Shown piece after piece: positions 24,595-33,314 of a stretch of DNA of 42,306 nt. Origin of the DNA: Hylemonella sp. (lineage in GTDB: Bacteria > Pseudomonadota > Gammaproteobacteria > Burkholderiales > Burkholderiaceae_C); the NCBI GenBank assembly GCA_030680575.1, contig JAUXVI010000031.1:1-42306 (forward strand), written 5' to 3'. The first letter of the stretch is position 1. Each line of letters opens with the position of its first letter. The notes beneath the pieces are model-generated. The model was not told where the DNA came from. It saw nothing but the letters and a program-made list of their open reading frames with translations, and did not search any database. The position numbers and the translations under genes are program-made.

Positions 24595-25080
24595 ATGAAA
24601 TACGCATTGATAATCCCGTTGGTTGCTACACTTTTCGTAGCAAATGGTTACGCTCAAGGACGCATCTACCGTTGCGGCAATGAGTACACCAACACGATTC
24701 CCGAGTCGCAAAAAGGCCGCTGCAAGCTGCTCGACGGTGGCAACGTCACGGTGGTGCAGAACCAGCGCCCGGCGCCGCTGCGTGTGGCGTCCGCTGCCCA
24801 GGCCGGCTCACGCATTGACACCCCTGAGCAGCGTTCGCGCGACTCCGATGCACGTCTGATCCTGGAGTCCGAGTTGCGCAAGGCCGAACTCCGACGCGAA
24901 GAACTGCTCAAGGACTACAACAACGGCGAGCCGGAAAAACTCGGGCCCGAGACACGCAACCACCAGAAGTACCTGGACCGCGTGGCCGAACTCAAGGCCA
25001 ATATCGAGCGCAACGACAGCGATATCGCCGGCATTCGACGCGAATTGGGTCGCGTGAGCCCGCCAACTGCGTCAAAATAG
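24595..25080 (+). CDS. small exported protein between glnA and ntrB
   Basis: 161 residues with a signal peptide (YALIIPLVATLFVANGYAQG). A short domain resembling DUF4124 follows (GRIYRCGNEYTNTIP, with cysteines at C27 and C43). The rest is a charged helical stretch with many Glu/Arg (ILESELRKAELRREELLKDY) that looks like a coiled coil. It has no catalytic motif. The start ATG 24595 follows a GAGAGAAAGC ribosome binding site. Its stop is 5 bp before the TTG of ntrB, so it probably shares a transcript with ntrB-ntrC; a role in nitrogen control is not shown by the sequence. Confidence 0.8.
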   Translation: MKYALIIPLVATLFVANGYAQGRIYRCGNEYTNTIPESQKGRCKLLDGGNVTVVQNQRPAPLRVASAAQAGSRIDTPEQRSRDSDARLILESELRKAELRREELLKDYNNGEPEKLGPETRNHQKYLDRVAELKANIERNDSDIAGIRRELGRVSPPTASK

Positions 25081-25085
25081 ACGGC

Positions 25086-26153
25086 TTGAAAAAGCCCGTC
25101 TCATCCTCTTCCCGTTTCCAGACTTTCGATCTGCTCGCCACCCTGGTGGCGGTGGTGCACAGCGACGGCGCGGTACTGTTTGCCAACGCCGCGCTGGAAG
25201 ATGCCTTGGGAACCTCGCGCCGACTGATTGTCGGCACCGACTTCGGCGCCAGCTTTACCGAGCCGCAGGTGTTGAACAATGCCCTGTCCGGCGTCAAAAG
25301 CAACGACTTTGCCGCGTTGCGCTACGACGCCTGGCTCAAGCGTCCCAACCGCGACCTGCTGCCTGTGCACGTGATCGTGACGCAGACCGACCACCTTGAC
25401 GAAATCGTGGTCGAACTGTTGCCACTGGAGCAGCAGGCGCGCCAGGAGCGCGAAGAGCGCCTGCTGGACCAAGCGCAGGCCAACAAGGAACTGATCCGCA
25501 ACCTGGCGCACGAAATCAAGAACCCGCTGGGTGGCATCCGTGGCGCGGCGCAGTTGCTGGAGATGGAGATCGACTCGCAGCTGACCGAGTACACGCGCGT
25601 CATCATCCATGAGGCGGACCGGTTGCAGACCCTGGTGGACCGGCTGCTGGCGCCACACCGCCGCCCGCATGTGGTGGGTGATGTCAATATTCATGAAGTG
25701 TGTGAACGCGTGCGCTCGCTCATCCTGGCCGAGTTCCCCCGTGGCTTGCGGGTGGCGCGCGATTACGACACGTCGATTCCCGAATTCCGTGGTGACCGCG
25801 AGCAATTGATCCAGGCGGTGCTCAACATTGCCCACAACGCCTGCCATGCACTGGCTGAGCGCATGGCCGCCGGTGATGCGCAACTGACATTCCGCACCCG
25901 GATTGCGCGGCAGATCACTTTTGGCAAGCAGCGCTACAAACTGGCACTGGAATTGCATGTGATTGATAACGGGCCTGGCGTGCCAGACTCGATCAGGGAC
26001 CGCATCTTCTATCCACTGGTATCAGGACGGGAGGGCGGCTCCGGCCTGGGGCTGACGTTGGCGCAGACGTTTGTACAGCAGCACCATGGCCTGATCGAGT
26101 GTGACAGCGAGCCGGGCCGGACCGATTTCAAGATTTTGATTCCGCTGCCCTGA
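25086..26153 (+). CDS. glnL: nitrogen regulation sensor kinase NtrB
   Basis: 355 residues from TTG 25086, a common length for NtrB. A PAS domain occupies ~12-120 (LLATLVAVVHSDGAVLFANAA). The HisKA domain has the NtrB-type H box NLAHEIKNPLGG with phospho-acceptor His142. The ATPase domain has NIAHNACHA (N box), VIDNGPGVP (G1) and GGSGLGLTLAQ (G2). It phosphorylates NtrC when nitrogen is scarce and is switched by the PII protein GlnB. ntrC follows after 37 bp on the same strand. Confidence 0.95.
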   Translation: MKKPVSSSSRFQTFDLLATLVAVVHSDGAVLFANAALEDALGTSRRLIVGTDFGASFTEPQVLNNALSGVKSNDFAALRYDAWLKRPNRDLLPVHVIVTQTDHLDEIVVELLPLEQQARQEREERLLDQAQANKELIRNLAHEIKNPLGGIRGAAQLLEMEIDSQLTEYTRVIIHEADRLQTLVDRLLAPHRRPHVVGDVNIHEVCERVRSLILAEFPRGLRVARDYDTSIPEFRGDREQLIQAVLNIAHNACHALAERMAAGDAQLTFRTRIARQITFGKQRYKLALELHVIDNGPGVPDSIRDRIFYPLVSGREGGSGLGLTLAQTFVQQHHGLIECDSEPGRTDFKILIPLP

Positions 26154-26190
26154 ATGGTTCACGGCAGCATGACCTGAGGTAAGCCACGAC

Positions 26191-27690
26191 ATGAAGCCGA
26201 TTTGGATCGTAGATGATGACCAGTCCATCCGCTTCGTGCTGGAGAAGGCGCTGTTGCGCGAGCAACTGCCCACGCGCAGTTTCACCAACCCGCGCGACGT
26301 GCTGGCTGCGCTCGATGACGAGGATGGTCCGCAGGTTCTGGTGAGCGACATTCGCATGCCCGGTGGCTCCGGGCTGGAACTGCTGGAGAAGGTCAAGGCG
26401 CGTTATCCCGGCCTGCCGGTCATCATCATGACGGCGTTCTCCGATCTCGACAGCGCGGTCTCGGCCTTCCAGGGCGGTGCCTTCGAGTACCTGCCCAAAC
26501 CGTTTGACCTGCCCAAGGCGGTGGAGTTGATCCATCGCGCGGTGGATGAGAGCCAGCGCGAGGAAGTCGCGCAGGAGAGCATCAGCGACGCCCCGGAGAT
26601 GCTGGGCCAGGCGCCGGCCATGCAGGATGTGTTCCGCGCCATCGGTCGCCTCTCCCAGAGCAACGTTACCGTGATGATCACCGGCGAGTCCGGTTCCGGG
26701 AAGGAGCTGGTGGCGCGCGCACTGCACAAGCATTCGCCGCGCGCCAATGGCCCGTTTGTCGCCATCAATACCGCGGCGATTCCGAAGGACCTGCTGGAGA
26801 GCGAGCTGTTCGGCCACGAGCGCGGCGCCTTCACCGGTGCCCAGACCATGCGCCGCGGCCGTTTCGAGCAGGCCGAGGGTGGCACGCTGTTCCTCGATGA
26901 AATCGGCGACATGCCGTTCGACCTGCAGACCCGGCTGCTGCGCGTGCTCTCGGACGGCCATTTCTACCGGGTCGGCGGCCATAGCGCGGTCAAGGCCAAT
27001 GTGCGCGTGATCGCCGCCACGCACCAGGACCTGGAGCAACGCGTCAAGGAAGGCGTGTTCCGCGAAGACCTGTTCCACCGCCTCAACGTCATCCGCCTGC
27101 GCCTGCCGGCCTTGCGCGAGCGGCGTGAGGATGTGGCAATGCTGGCCCGCCATTTTCTGCAGCAAAGCGCGCGTCAGCTCGGCGTGGAGCCCAAACGGAT
27201 CTCGGATGCTGCACTGGAGCGCCTGAGCCACTTCGGCTTCCCCGGCAATGTGCGCCAACTGGAAAACATCTGCCATTGGCTGACCGTCATGGCGCCGGCG
27301 CAAGTGATTGAACCCAAGGACTTGCCGCCGGAGGTGACGCTGGACGGGAAAGCGCCGGCGGCAGCGGATATGGCTGCGGCACACGCCGTGGCCGGTACGC
27401 CGTCTGTGCTGCCAGACGCGATCGCGCCTGTCACGGGTAGTGAGGTCTCGCCGGTGCATGCGCCTCAGGCCTCGGCAGATGGCTGGGAAGGTGGGCTGGA
27501 GGCGGAAGCGCTGGCGCTGTTGAGCAGCGGACGCGAAGACGTGTGGGACGAACTGACACGCCGCTTTGAGCGCAAGCTCATCCTCACGGCCTTGACCAAT
27601 ACCAAGGGGCGCCGCATTGAAGCCGCGCACAAGCTCGGCATCGGCCGCAACACCATCACACGCAAGATCCAGGAATTGGGGCTCGACTAG
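26191..27690 (+). CDS. glnG: nitrogen regulation response regulator NtrC
   Basis: 499 residues. The receiver domain has IVDDDQSI and the phospho-acceptor Asp53 in LVSDIRMPGG. The sigma-54 AAA+ domain has Walker A GESGSGKE (~168-175), the sigma-54-contacting loop GAFTGA (212-217) and Walker B LFLDEIGDM. The C-terminal Fis-type HTH is at ~470-495 (IEAAHKLGIGRNTITRKIQE). A 70-residue Ala/Pro-rich linker (~385-440) is longer than in enteric NtrC. It activates sigma-54 promoters such as that of glnA upstream, where two GCACC-N5-GGTGC sites are present. A GAGGTAA sequence precedes the ATG. Confidence 0.96.
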   Translation: MKPIWIVDDDQSIRFVLEKALLREQLPTRSFTNPRDVLAALDDEDGPQVLVSDIRMPGGSGLELLEKVKARYPGLPVIIMTAFSDLDSAVSAFQGGAFEYLPKPFDLPKAVELIHRAVDESQREEVAQESISDAPEMLGQAPAMQDVFRAIGRLSQSNVTVMITGESGSGKELVARALHKHSPRANGPFVAINTAAIPKDLLESELFGHERGAFTGAQTMRRGRFEQAEGGTLFLDEIGDMPFDLQTRLLRVLSDGHFYRVGGHSAVKANVRVIAATHQDLEQRVKEGVFREDLFHRLNVIRLRLPALRERREDVAMLARHFLQQSARQLGVEPKRISDAALERLSHFGFPGNVRQLENICHWLTVMAPAQVIEPKDLPPEVTLDGKAPAAADMAAAHAVAGTPSVLPDAIAPVTGSEVSPVHAPQASADGWEGGLEAEALALLSSGREDVWDELTRRFERKLILTALTNTKGRRIEAAHKLGIGRNTITRKIQELGLD

Positions 27691-27766
27691 GCACGCCGCT
27701 TGGCGGCCATCATGGGGCCCATTCATAATGCCATGAAGGATGCATGGCATGGATGGAGACAATTCA

Positions 27767-29164
27767 ATGGGCACATTGGGCATTGCACTGGCCTTGTTGG
27801 CCGCAGGGCTGATGCTGGGGCTTTTCCTGGGCCGGCGCCGTGGTGCGCCCACTGTGGCGCCGGAGGTGCCGATGGACGCCCTGTTCAGCGACGAAGCTGA
27901 AGATGCCTTGCGCAAACGAGACGCCATTTTTGCCAAGGTGTTCAACCTGGTGCCCGACACCTTGACCATCACGCGCATTGCGGATGGCCGCTATATCGAA
28001 GTCAATCACAACTGGGGGTCCTTGTCCGGCTTTACGCGGGAGGAGGCCCTTGGCCATACCTCCGCCGAGCTGGGGATCTGGGCGATCCCTGAACAACGGA
28101 CGCAACTGATTGGCATCCTGCGGCGCGAAGGTGAAGTGCGTGACTTCGAGGTGACCTTCCAGCACAAGCAGGGGCATCAGCTCTGTACCAAGGTATCCGC
28201 CAGCACCTTCGAGTCCGACGGGGAAAAGTACATGATGCTGGCTGCGAAAGACATCACGGCTCAGCGCGCGGCAGAACAGGAAATCCGCGACATCAACCAG
28301 CAACTGGAAGAACGGGTGCGACAGCGTACCCTCAAGCTGGAGCAAGCCAATGCCGAACTGGCCGACACCCTGGACGCCCTGCGCCGCGCCAAGGACGAAC
28401 TGGTGCGTTCGGAAAAGATGGCCGCGCTGGGTTCGCTGGTGGCGGGCGTTGCCCATGAACTCAACACGCCGATTGGCAACAGCCTGACCGTGGCCACCAC
28501 GCTGGAGCATCGCTTGCAGGAATTCGACGGGCAGATCAAGGCGGGTCTGCGCCGTTCCGATCTGGATCGCTGCATGGCGGATGCCCAGTTTGCCACCGAG
28601 GTACTGGTGCGCAACCTGATGCGTGCCGGCGACCTGGTGCGCAGCTTCAAGCAGGTGGCGGTGGACCGTGCCAGTTCCCAGCGCCGGCAATTCAATCTGC
28701 AGGACATTGTTTCGGAAATTGTCATCACCCTCAGTCCGGTGATCAGCCGTTCCGGCTGCGAGGTGCAGATGGACATCGCCAGTGGGCTGGAGCTGGACAG
28801 TTATCCCGGCCCGCTCGGGCAGGTTCTGGACAACCTGATCAACAACGCCATGGCGCATGCGTTTGTGGATGGCAAGCGGGGCCGCATCGAGGTGCACGCC
28901 CATGACATCCATACCGATGAGGTGCAGATCGAGGTGCGCGACAACGGCGTGGGTATTCCCGCCGACAACCTGAAGCGGGTGTTTGATCCCTTCTTCACTA
29001 CCCGGCTCGGCCAGGGTGGCTCCGGCCTGGGCTTGCACATCGTGCACAACATCGTCACCGAGGTGCTTGGCGGCCACGTCAACGTGAGCAGCCAGCCTGG
29101 CGCCGGCACCGTCTTCACCCTGCGGTTGCCGCTGCGGGCGCCGGCGTCCGTGGCGTCGACCTGA
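27767..29164 (+). CDS. membrane-anchored PAS histidine kinase
   Basis: 465 residues from ATG 27767, which has GGAG nearby; in-frame ATGs at 27740 and 27749 are alternatives. One transmembrane segment (TLGIALALLAAGLMLGLFLG) is followed by a PAS domain at ~45-170 (NLVPDTLTITRIADGRYIEV) and a coiled coil. The H box is VAGVAHELNTPIG (His230). The ATPase domain has VLDNLINNAMAHAF, DNGVGIP and GGSGLGLHIVHN. The core, including LMRAGDLVRSFKQVAVD, is strikingly like that of the giant kinase at 11.5 kb. No receiver partner is adjacent except ntrC upstream, with which it may or may not communicate. Confidence 0.9.
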   Translation: MGTLGIALALLAAGLMLGLFLGRRRGAPTVAPEVPMDALFSDEAEDALRKRDAIFAKVFNLVPDTLTITRIADGRYIEVNHNWGSLSGFTREEALGHTSAELGIWAIPEQRTQLIGILRREGEVRDFEVTFQHKQGHQLCTKVSASTFESDGEKYMMLAAKDITAQRAAEQEIRDINQQLEERVRQRTLKLEQANAELADTLDALRRAKDELVRSEKMAALGSLVAGVAHELNTPIGNSLTVATTLEHRLQEFDGQIKAGLRRSDLDRCMADAQFATEVLVRNLMRAGDLVRSFKQVAVDRASSQRRQFNLQDIVSEIVITLSPVISRSGCEVQMDIASGLELDSYPGPLGQVLDNLINNAMAHAFVDGKRGRIEVHAHDIHTDEVQIEVRDNGVGIPADNLKRVFDPFFTTRLGQGGSGLGLHIVHNIVTEVLGGHVNVSSQPGAGTVFTLRLPLRAPASVAST

Positions 29165-29180
29165 CGGTCGCGTACCGTCC

Positions 29181-29966
29181 TCAAGCGGACTGGAGTTCGA
29201 CGACCACAGGCGCGTGGTCGCTCGGCCGTTCGTTCTTGCGCGGTGCCTTGTCGATGGCGCAGGCCGTCACCAGCGGTTTCAGGGCCTGGCTGACCAGGAT
29301 GTGGTCGATGCGCAGGCCGCGGTTGCGGCGGAAGGCGAAGTCGCGGTAGTCCCACCATGAATAACTTTTCTCCGGCTGCTCGAACAGCCGGAACGCGTCA
29401 TGCAGGCCCAGCGCGATCAAGGCGCGCAGCTGGTAGCGCTCCTCTTCGGTGCAGTGGATGGTGTCTTTGAGGCCCACTGGGTCCCAGACATCGGCGTCGT
29501 CAAAGGTGATGTTGTAGTCGCCCATCAGCACCAGCTTCGGGTGTATGGCCAGCTCCTGGCGCAGCCAGTCGCGCAGGCCCTTGAGCCAGGCCATCTTGTA
29601 GTCGAACTTGTCCGAGCCCGGCTCCTGCCCGTTGGGAAAATAGGCTCCCACCACCCGCAGGTCACCGACGTCGGCACTGATGACGCGCGCCATGTCATCC
29701 GCAAAACCCGGGATGTTGCGCACCACGTTGATGGCCGGCACACGCGTCAACAGGGCCACGCCGTTGTAGGTCTTCTGGCCGAAGCACTGTGCGTGGTAGC
29801 CGGCCTGCGTGAAAGCGTCGAAGGGGAACTTGTCGTCGGTGAGCTTGAGTTCCTGCAGCGCCAGCACATCAACCGGTGTACTGGAAGCGTTTTGAGCGGC
29901 CAGCCAGTCCAGCACCTGCGGCAGGCGAACGTTCAGCGAGTTGATGTTCCAGGTGGCGAGCTTCAT
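29181..29966 (-). CDS. xthA: exodeoxyribonuclease III
   Basis: 261 residues with all family motifs: MKLATWNINSLNVRL at the start, LALQELKL (catalytic Glu), VVGAYFPNG, the GDYNI variant of GDFN, YSWWDYR, GLRIDHIL and PSDHAPV (catalytic His). It is an exonuclease III / AP endonuclease for base-excision repair of DNA and is cytoplasmic. The gene converges on the histidine kinase with only 16 bp between stops and no clear terminator in the gap. Confidence 0.95.
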   Translation of the reverse strand: MKLATWNINSLNVRLPQVLDWLAAQNASSTPVDVLALQELKLTDDKFPFDAFTQAGYHAQCFGQKTYNGVALLTRVPAINVVRNIPGFADDMARVISADVGDLRVVGAYFPNGQEPGSDKFDYKMAWLKGLRDWLRQELAIHPKLVLMGDYNITFDDADVWDPVGLKDTIHCTEEERYQLRALIALGLHDAFRLFEQPEKSYSWWDYRDFAFRRNRGLRIDHILVSQALKPLVTACAIDKAPRKNERPSDHAPVVVELQSA

Positions 29967-30015
29967 GGGTTGGGTATGTTTTCAGGCCTTAGCCCTTGTC
30001 AGGTATGCGTGGACA

Positions 30016-30032
30016 GCTATCAAATATGTAGC
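30016..30032. repeat. 17-nt GCTAT...GTAGC palindrome (copy 2)
   Basis: GCTATCAAATATGTAGC overlaps the stop codon (TGA 30022-30020, minus strand) of the DUF4337 gene. It has the same length and arm sequence as copies 1 and 3, with one arm mismatch. Confidence 0.65.
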
Positions 30033-30610
30033 ACTGCCAAGGCGCCGACAATGATGCCGATCCCGCCAGTGCCGAACATGGCGTACTCCAGCCACTTCTT
30101 GCGCGTCAGCAGGGCAATGGCGGCCAGCGCGATGCAAACCTGCAGCACGGTGGTGGCCTGGGCCCAGCGGTGGTGCTGGTGCATCTGCTCATCGCTCTTC
30201 TTGTCCCAATCGGTGGCGTCGGCTTCGAGCTTCTCGGCCACGGCCTTGATCTCGTTCTTTTCTTTCTCGTAGCGGTCGATCTTGGCCTGGTACTTTTCCT
30301 TCTCGCCGTCGCGAGGTGTCAGGTCGCGCGAGACCTCGGCCAGCGACTGCTTGGTGCTCTTGGACTGGAAGTAGTTCCACTGGTTGGAGGCTTCCGTCTT
30401 CTTAATGGCAGCGTTGTTCTTGTACAGGCCGGCATTGGCCTGGGTGGCGCCGCCCATGTAGGCGAAGATGGCGCCCACGGTGGCGATGATGGCGGTGAAC
30501 ATCGCAATCTGGTTGGTCATGCCGTTGCCATGATCACCGTGGCCTCCCTGCTGGGCGTGCTCCAGTTCGTGGTCGTGCGGGCCGTGAACGTGAAAACCGT
30601 GTCCGGACAT
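30020..30610 (-). CDS. DUF4337-family membrane protein
   Basis: 196 residues from ATG 30610, preceded by AAGGAA; an in-frame ATG at 30643 lies inside folA and is unlikely. A His-rich N-terminus (GHGFHVHGPHDHELEH) could bind metal. One transmembrane segment follows (FTAIIATVGAIFAYMGG), then a long charged coiled coil (EKEKYQAKIDRYEKEKNE), and two further hydrophobic stretches at the C-terminus. This matches DUF4337, a family of unknown function. It begins 1 nt after the folA stop, so it is the last gene of the thyA-folA run. Its stop codon is built from a 17-nt palindromic repeat. Confidence 0.85.
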   Translation of the reverse strand: MSGHGFHVHGPHDHELEHAQQGGHGDHGNGMTNQIAMFTAIIATVGAIFAYMGGATQANAGLYKNNAAIKKTEASNQWNYFQSKSTKQSLAEVSRDLTPRDGEKEKYQAKIDRYEKEKNEIKAVAEKLEADATDWDKKSDEQMHQHHRWAQATTVLQVCIALAAIALLTRKKWLEYAMFGTGGIGIIVGALAVLHI

Positions 30611-30611
30611 A

Positions 30612-31106
30612 TCAATTTCCTTCTGTGTGCTGGTAAGTGACAAAACTGAAGTTCAAACCGTTGGTGGCTGTGTGACGCTCGCGCGCCACTTCCCGCCACT
30701 CGGGGCCGAATTGTGGCGCAAATGCGTCCCCCTCGAAGTCGGCCTCGATCTCGGTGATGACGGCGGTGCTGGCCAGCGGCAGCGACTGGGCGTAGATGTC
30801 GGCACCGCCGATGATCCAGGCGTCCGGAGCATCACCGCACAGGGCCAGCGCTTCCGGCAGCGAGTGCGCCACGCTGGCACCAACGTCCTGCCAGTCATTC
30901 TGGCGCGTCACCACCACGTTGATGCGGCCGGGCAGAGGCCGGAAGCGGGCGGGCAGCGATTCCCAGGTCTTGCGCCCCATGATCACCGGGCAGCCCAGCG
31001 TGGTGCGCTTGAAGTGGGCCAGGTCCTCTGGCAGGTGCCAGGGCATGGTGCCGTCCTTGCCGATCACGCCATTGGCAGCGCGCGCAAAAATGATGTGCAG
31101 TTTCAT
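30612..31106 (-). CDS. folA: dihydrofolate reductase
   Basis: 164 residues from ATG 31106, which overlaps the EamA stop by 4 bp (ATGA). It regenerates tetrahydrofolate from dihydrofolate with NADPH. Recognised by IIFARAANGVIGKDGTMPWH, EDLAHFKRTTLGCPVIMGRK, and the NADPH site IIGGADIYAQSL. Its substrate is the by-product of ThyA, encoded two genes upstream on the same strand, so the pair forms a functional cycle. An upstream in-frame ATG at 31208 would add 34 residues unlike the family and is rejected. Confidence 0.96.
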   Translation of the reverse strand: MKLHIIFARAANGVIGKDGTMPWHLPEDLAHFKRTTLGCPVIMGRKTWESLPARFRPLPGRINVVVTRQNDWQDVGASVAHSLPEALALCGDAPDAWIIGGADIYAQSLPLASTAVITEIEADFEGDAFAPQFGPEWREVARERHTATNGLNFSFVTYQHTEGN

Positions 31107-31999
31107 GCGGTTTTTCCTTGGAGACGTGGCGCGCGTGGTGGCAGCAAGACGGCCGCAATCGCTGCCATGACGAACGCAATGGCGACAAAATCCTGCCAGT
31201 GCGGCCATTCACCAACAATGAGCGTGGCGCTCAGCGTGCCTACCAGGGGAATGGCCATCACGCTCATGGCGCTGGTGGCCGGCGGCAGGTGGCGTGCCAG
31301 TCCGGCCCACAGGGTCTGGGCAAAGCCGTAGTTGATGAAAGCGCCGTAGGCCAGGCTGGCCCACATGGCCACGCTGAACTGCCAGCTCGGCCACGGTTCG
31401 CTGGCCAGCGCAATCAGCCACAGGCAGGCACTGGTGAGGATCATCATCCAGATCGTCAGCGTCTCCACCGGCAGCGTGAGGTGGGCGCGGCGCACCATCA
31501 GCGTGCCGATGGCCCAGCAGACGGCGGCGATCTCCATCCAGACGATGCCCAGCGGCCGGCCGGTCAACGCCGTGAATTCGCCCGCGGTCAGCAGTGCGAT
31601 GGCGATGGCCACCGCCACGGCCGCCAACGCCACGCGGCGCGTGAGCTTCTCGCCCAGGAACAGCACACCGATCAGCACGGTCCAGATCGGCATGGTGAAG
31701 CCCAGGATGGCCGCGCGGCCCGAGGCCAGCTCCTTCACCCCCAGGATGGACACGGTGTGCCAGCCCAGCATGTTGGGCAGGCCGATCGCCACCACCGACT
31801 TCCATTCGGCGCCCTGCGGCAGCATGCGCAGGCCACGCGCGCGGTACCAGCTGTAGAGGAAGAGCGCGCCACAGCTCATGGTCAGGGCGCGGAAATACAT
31901 CGGCGAGAGCTCGCGCAGCGAGAACTTCATCATCGGCCAGTTGATGCCCCACATCAGCGTGAGAGCCACCAGGGCCAGCAGTTGCCGACGACTGATCAC
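31103..31999 (-). CDS. EamA/DMT-family transporter
   Basis: 298 residues from GTG 31999, whose first bases overlap the thyA stop (GTGA). About ten transmembrane segments in two EamA repeats are visible: [20 protein letters not shown] in the first, with [15 protein letters not shown] opening the second. This drug/metabolite transporter superfamily exports amino acids, nucleosides or other small molecules; the substrate is unknown. Lying between thyA and folA with overlaps on both sides, it must be translated with them, though a folate-related role is only a guess. Confidence 0.88.
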   Translation of the reverse strand: MISRRQLLALVALTLMWGINWPMMKFSLRELSPMYFRALTMSCGALFLYSWYRARGLRMLPQGAEWKSVVAIGLPNMLGWHTVSILGVKELASGRAAILGFTMPIWTVLIGVLFLGEKLTRRVALAAVAVAIAIALLTAGEFTALTGRPLGIVWMEIAAVCWAIGTLMVRRAHLTLPVETLTIWMMILTSACLWLIALASEPWPSWQFSVAMWASLAYGAFINYGFAQTLWAGLARHLPPATSAMSVMAIPLVGTLSATLIVGEWPHWQDFVAIAFVMAAIAAVLLPPRAPRLQGKTA

Positions 32000-32808
32000 A
32001 CGGCCACCGGCGCCTTGATGGCCGGGTGGCACTGGTAGTCCAGCACCTCGAAATCCTCGTACTGGTAGTCGAAGATCGAAGCCGGCCGGCGCTTGATGTT
32101 CAAGGTGGGGTAGGCAAAGGGTGCGCGGCTCAGCTGCAGTTCCACCTGCTCATGGTGGTTGCTGTAGATGTGGCAGTCGCCGCCGGTCCAGATGAAATCG
32201 CCCACGGCCAGGTCGCACTGCTGCGCCACCATGTGGGTGAGCAGGGCGTAGCTGGCGATGTTGAAGGGCACGCCGAGGAAGATGTCGGCGCTGCGCTGGT
32301 AGAGCTGGCACGAGAGCTTGCCGTCGGCGACGTAGAACTGGAAGAAGGCGTGGCAGGGCATCAGCGCCATCTTGTTCAGCTCGGCCACGTTCCAGGCGCT
32401 GACGATGATGCGGCGCGAGTCCGGGTTGCTCTGGATGGTCTTGATGACGTCGGCGATCTGGTCGATGTGGCCGCCGTCCGGCGTCGGCCAACTGCGCCAC
32501 TGCACACCGTAGACCGGACCCAGGTCGCCATCAGGTTTGGCCCATTCATCCCAGATCGTGACGCCGCGCTCTTTCAGCCAGTTGTTGTTGCTCGATCCGG
32601 TGAGGAACCACAGCAGCTCAAGGATGATGGACTTGAGGTGCACCTTCTTGGTGGTCACCAGCGGAAAGCCTTCGTTGAGGTCGAAGCGCATCTGGTGGCC
32701 GAACACGCTGCGCGTGCCGGTGCCGGTGCGGTCGGTCTTGGTCACGCCCGTGGTGTACACGTGGCGCATGAAGTCTTCGTACTGGGAGCGGATAGGACGG
32801 GAGGTCAT
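31996..32808 (-). CDS. thyA: thymidylate synthase
   Basis: 270 residues, complete. It converts dUMP to dTMP with methylene-tetrahydrofolate. Motifs: [36 protein letters not shown], the catalytic Cys in [12 protein letters not shown], and [20 protein letters not shown]. First gene of the overlapping run thyA - EamA - folA - DUF4337. The 130-bp gap to the divergent PilZ gene should hold its promoter. Confidence 0.97.
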   Translation of the reverse strand: MTSRPIRSQYEDFMRHVYTTGVTKTDRTGTGTRSVFGHQMRFDLNEGFPLVTTKKVHLKSIILELLWFLTGSSNNNWLKERGVTIWDEWAKPDGDLGPVYGVQWRSWPTPDGGHIDQIADVIKTIQSNPDSRRIIVSAWNVAELNKMALMPCHAFFQFYVADGKLSCQLYQRSADIFLGVPFNIASYALLTHMVAQQCDLAVGDFIWTGGDCHIYSNHHEQVELQLSRAPFAYPTLNIKRRPASIFDYQYEDFEVLDYQCHPAIKAPVAV

Positions 32809-32938
32809 AGAAAAGCATTTTCCTACAAGTCGGGCCGACCCGGCACGGCCCCGGTGCCGACTGTCATGGCGCTGCCTTATAGTGGTATCAAACGAAAAAA
32901 GCAGTTATGCGAACTGCAACATATCAGGTGAGGAATTC

Positions 32939-33298
32939 ATGTCATCGATTCTTACGTCCACCTCGTCAGAGGATGAACGCCGGCAGGTTGAGCGAAAATC
33001 TTTGAGGGTGCGCGTGCGCGTGGCGCTGGCCGGCAAGCCGGACATGGAAGTCCGCGCCGTCGATGTCAGTACCGGCGGCATGAGCCTCGTCGTCGACCTG
33101 AACCTGGCGCCTGCCACCTCTTGCCATCTGTCTTTCACGCTCCCGCTGCCGGACGGCGGCATGCACAAGGTCCAGATCGCTGCTGTCATTGCCCACTGCA
33201 CCTACAGTGGCCAGCGCAGTGGTTTCGTCATCGGCTTGCAGTTCAAGGGCGTTTCAGAGGATCTGAAGGCGGCGCTGCTGCGTTACGTGAAAAGCTGA
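32939..33298 (+). CDS. PilZ-domain c-di-GMP binding protein
   Basis: 119 residues from ATG 32939 with GAGGAA just before it. The protein is a single PilZ domain: the RKSLR stretch near residue 18 fits RxxxR and VDVSTGGMSL fits (D/N)xSxxG, the two motifs that grip c-di-GMP. The last residues (LKAALLRYVKS) form the usual C-terminal helix. It is probably a small effector that changes activity when the dinucleotide rises; the partner is unknown. Together with the HD-GYP phosphodiesterase at 15.8 kb it shows an active c-di-GMP network. Confidence 0.88.
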   Translation: MSSILTSTSSEDERRQVERKSLRVRVRVALAGKPDMEVRAVDVSTGGMSLVVDLNLAPATSCHLSFTLPLPDGGMHKVQIAAVIAHCTYSGQRSGFVIGLQFKGVSEDLKAALLRYVKS

Positions 33299-33314
33299 AT
33301 GGCCGGGCCGCGGT

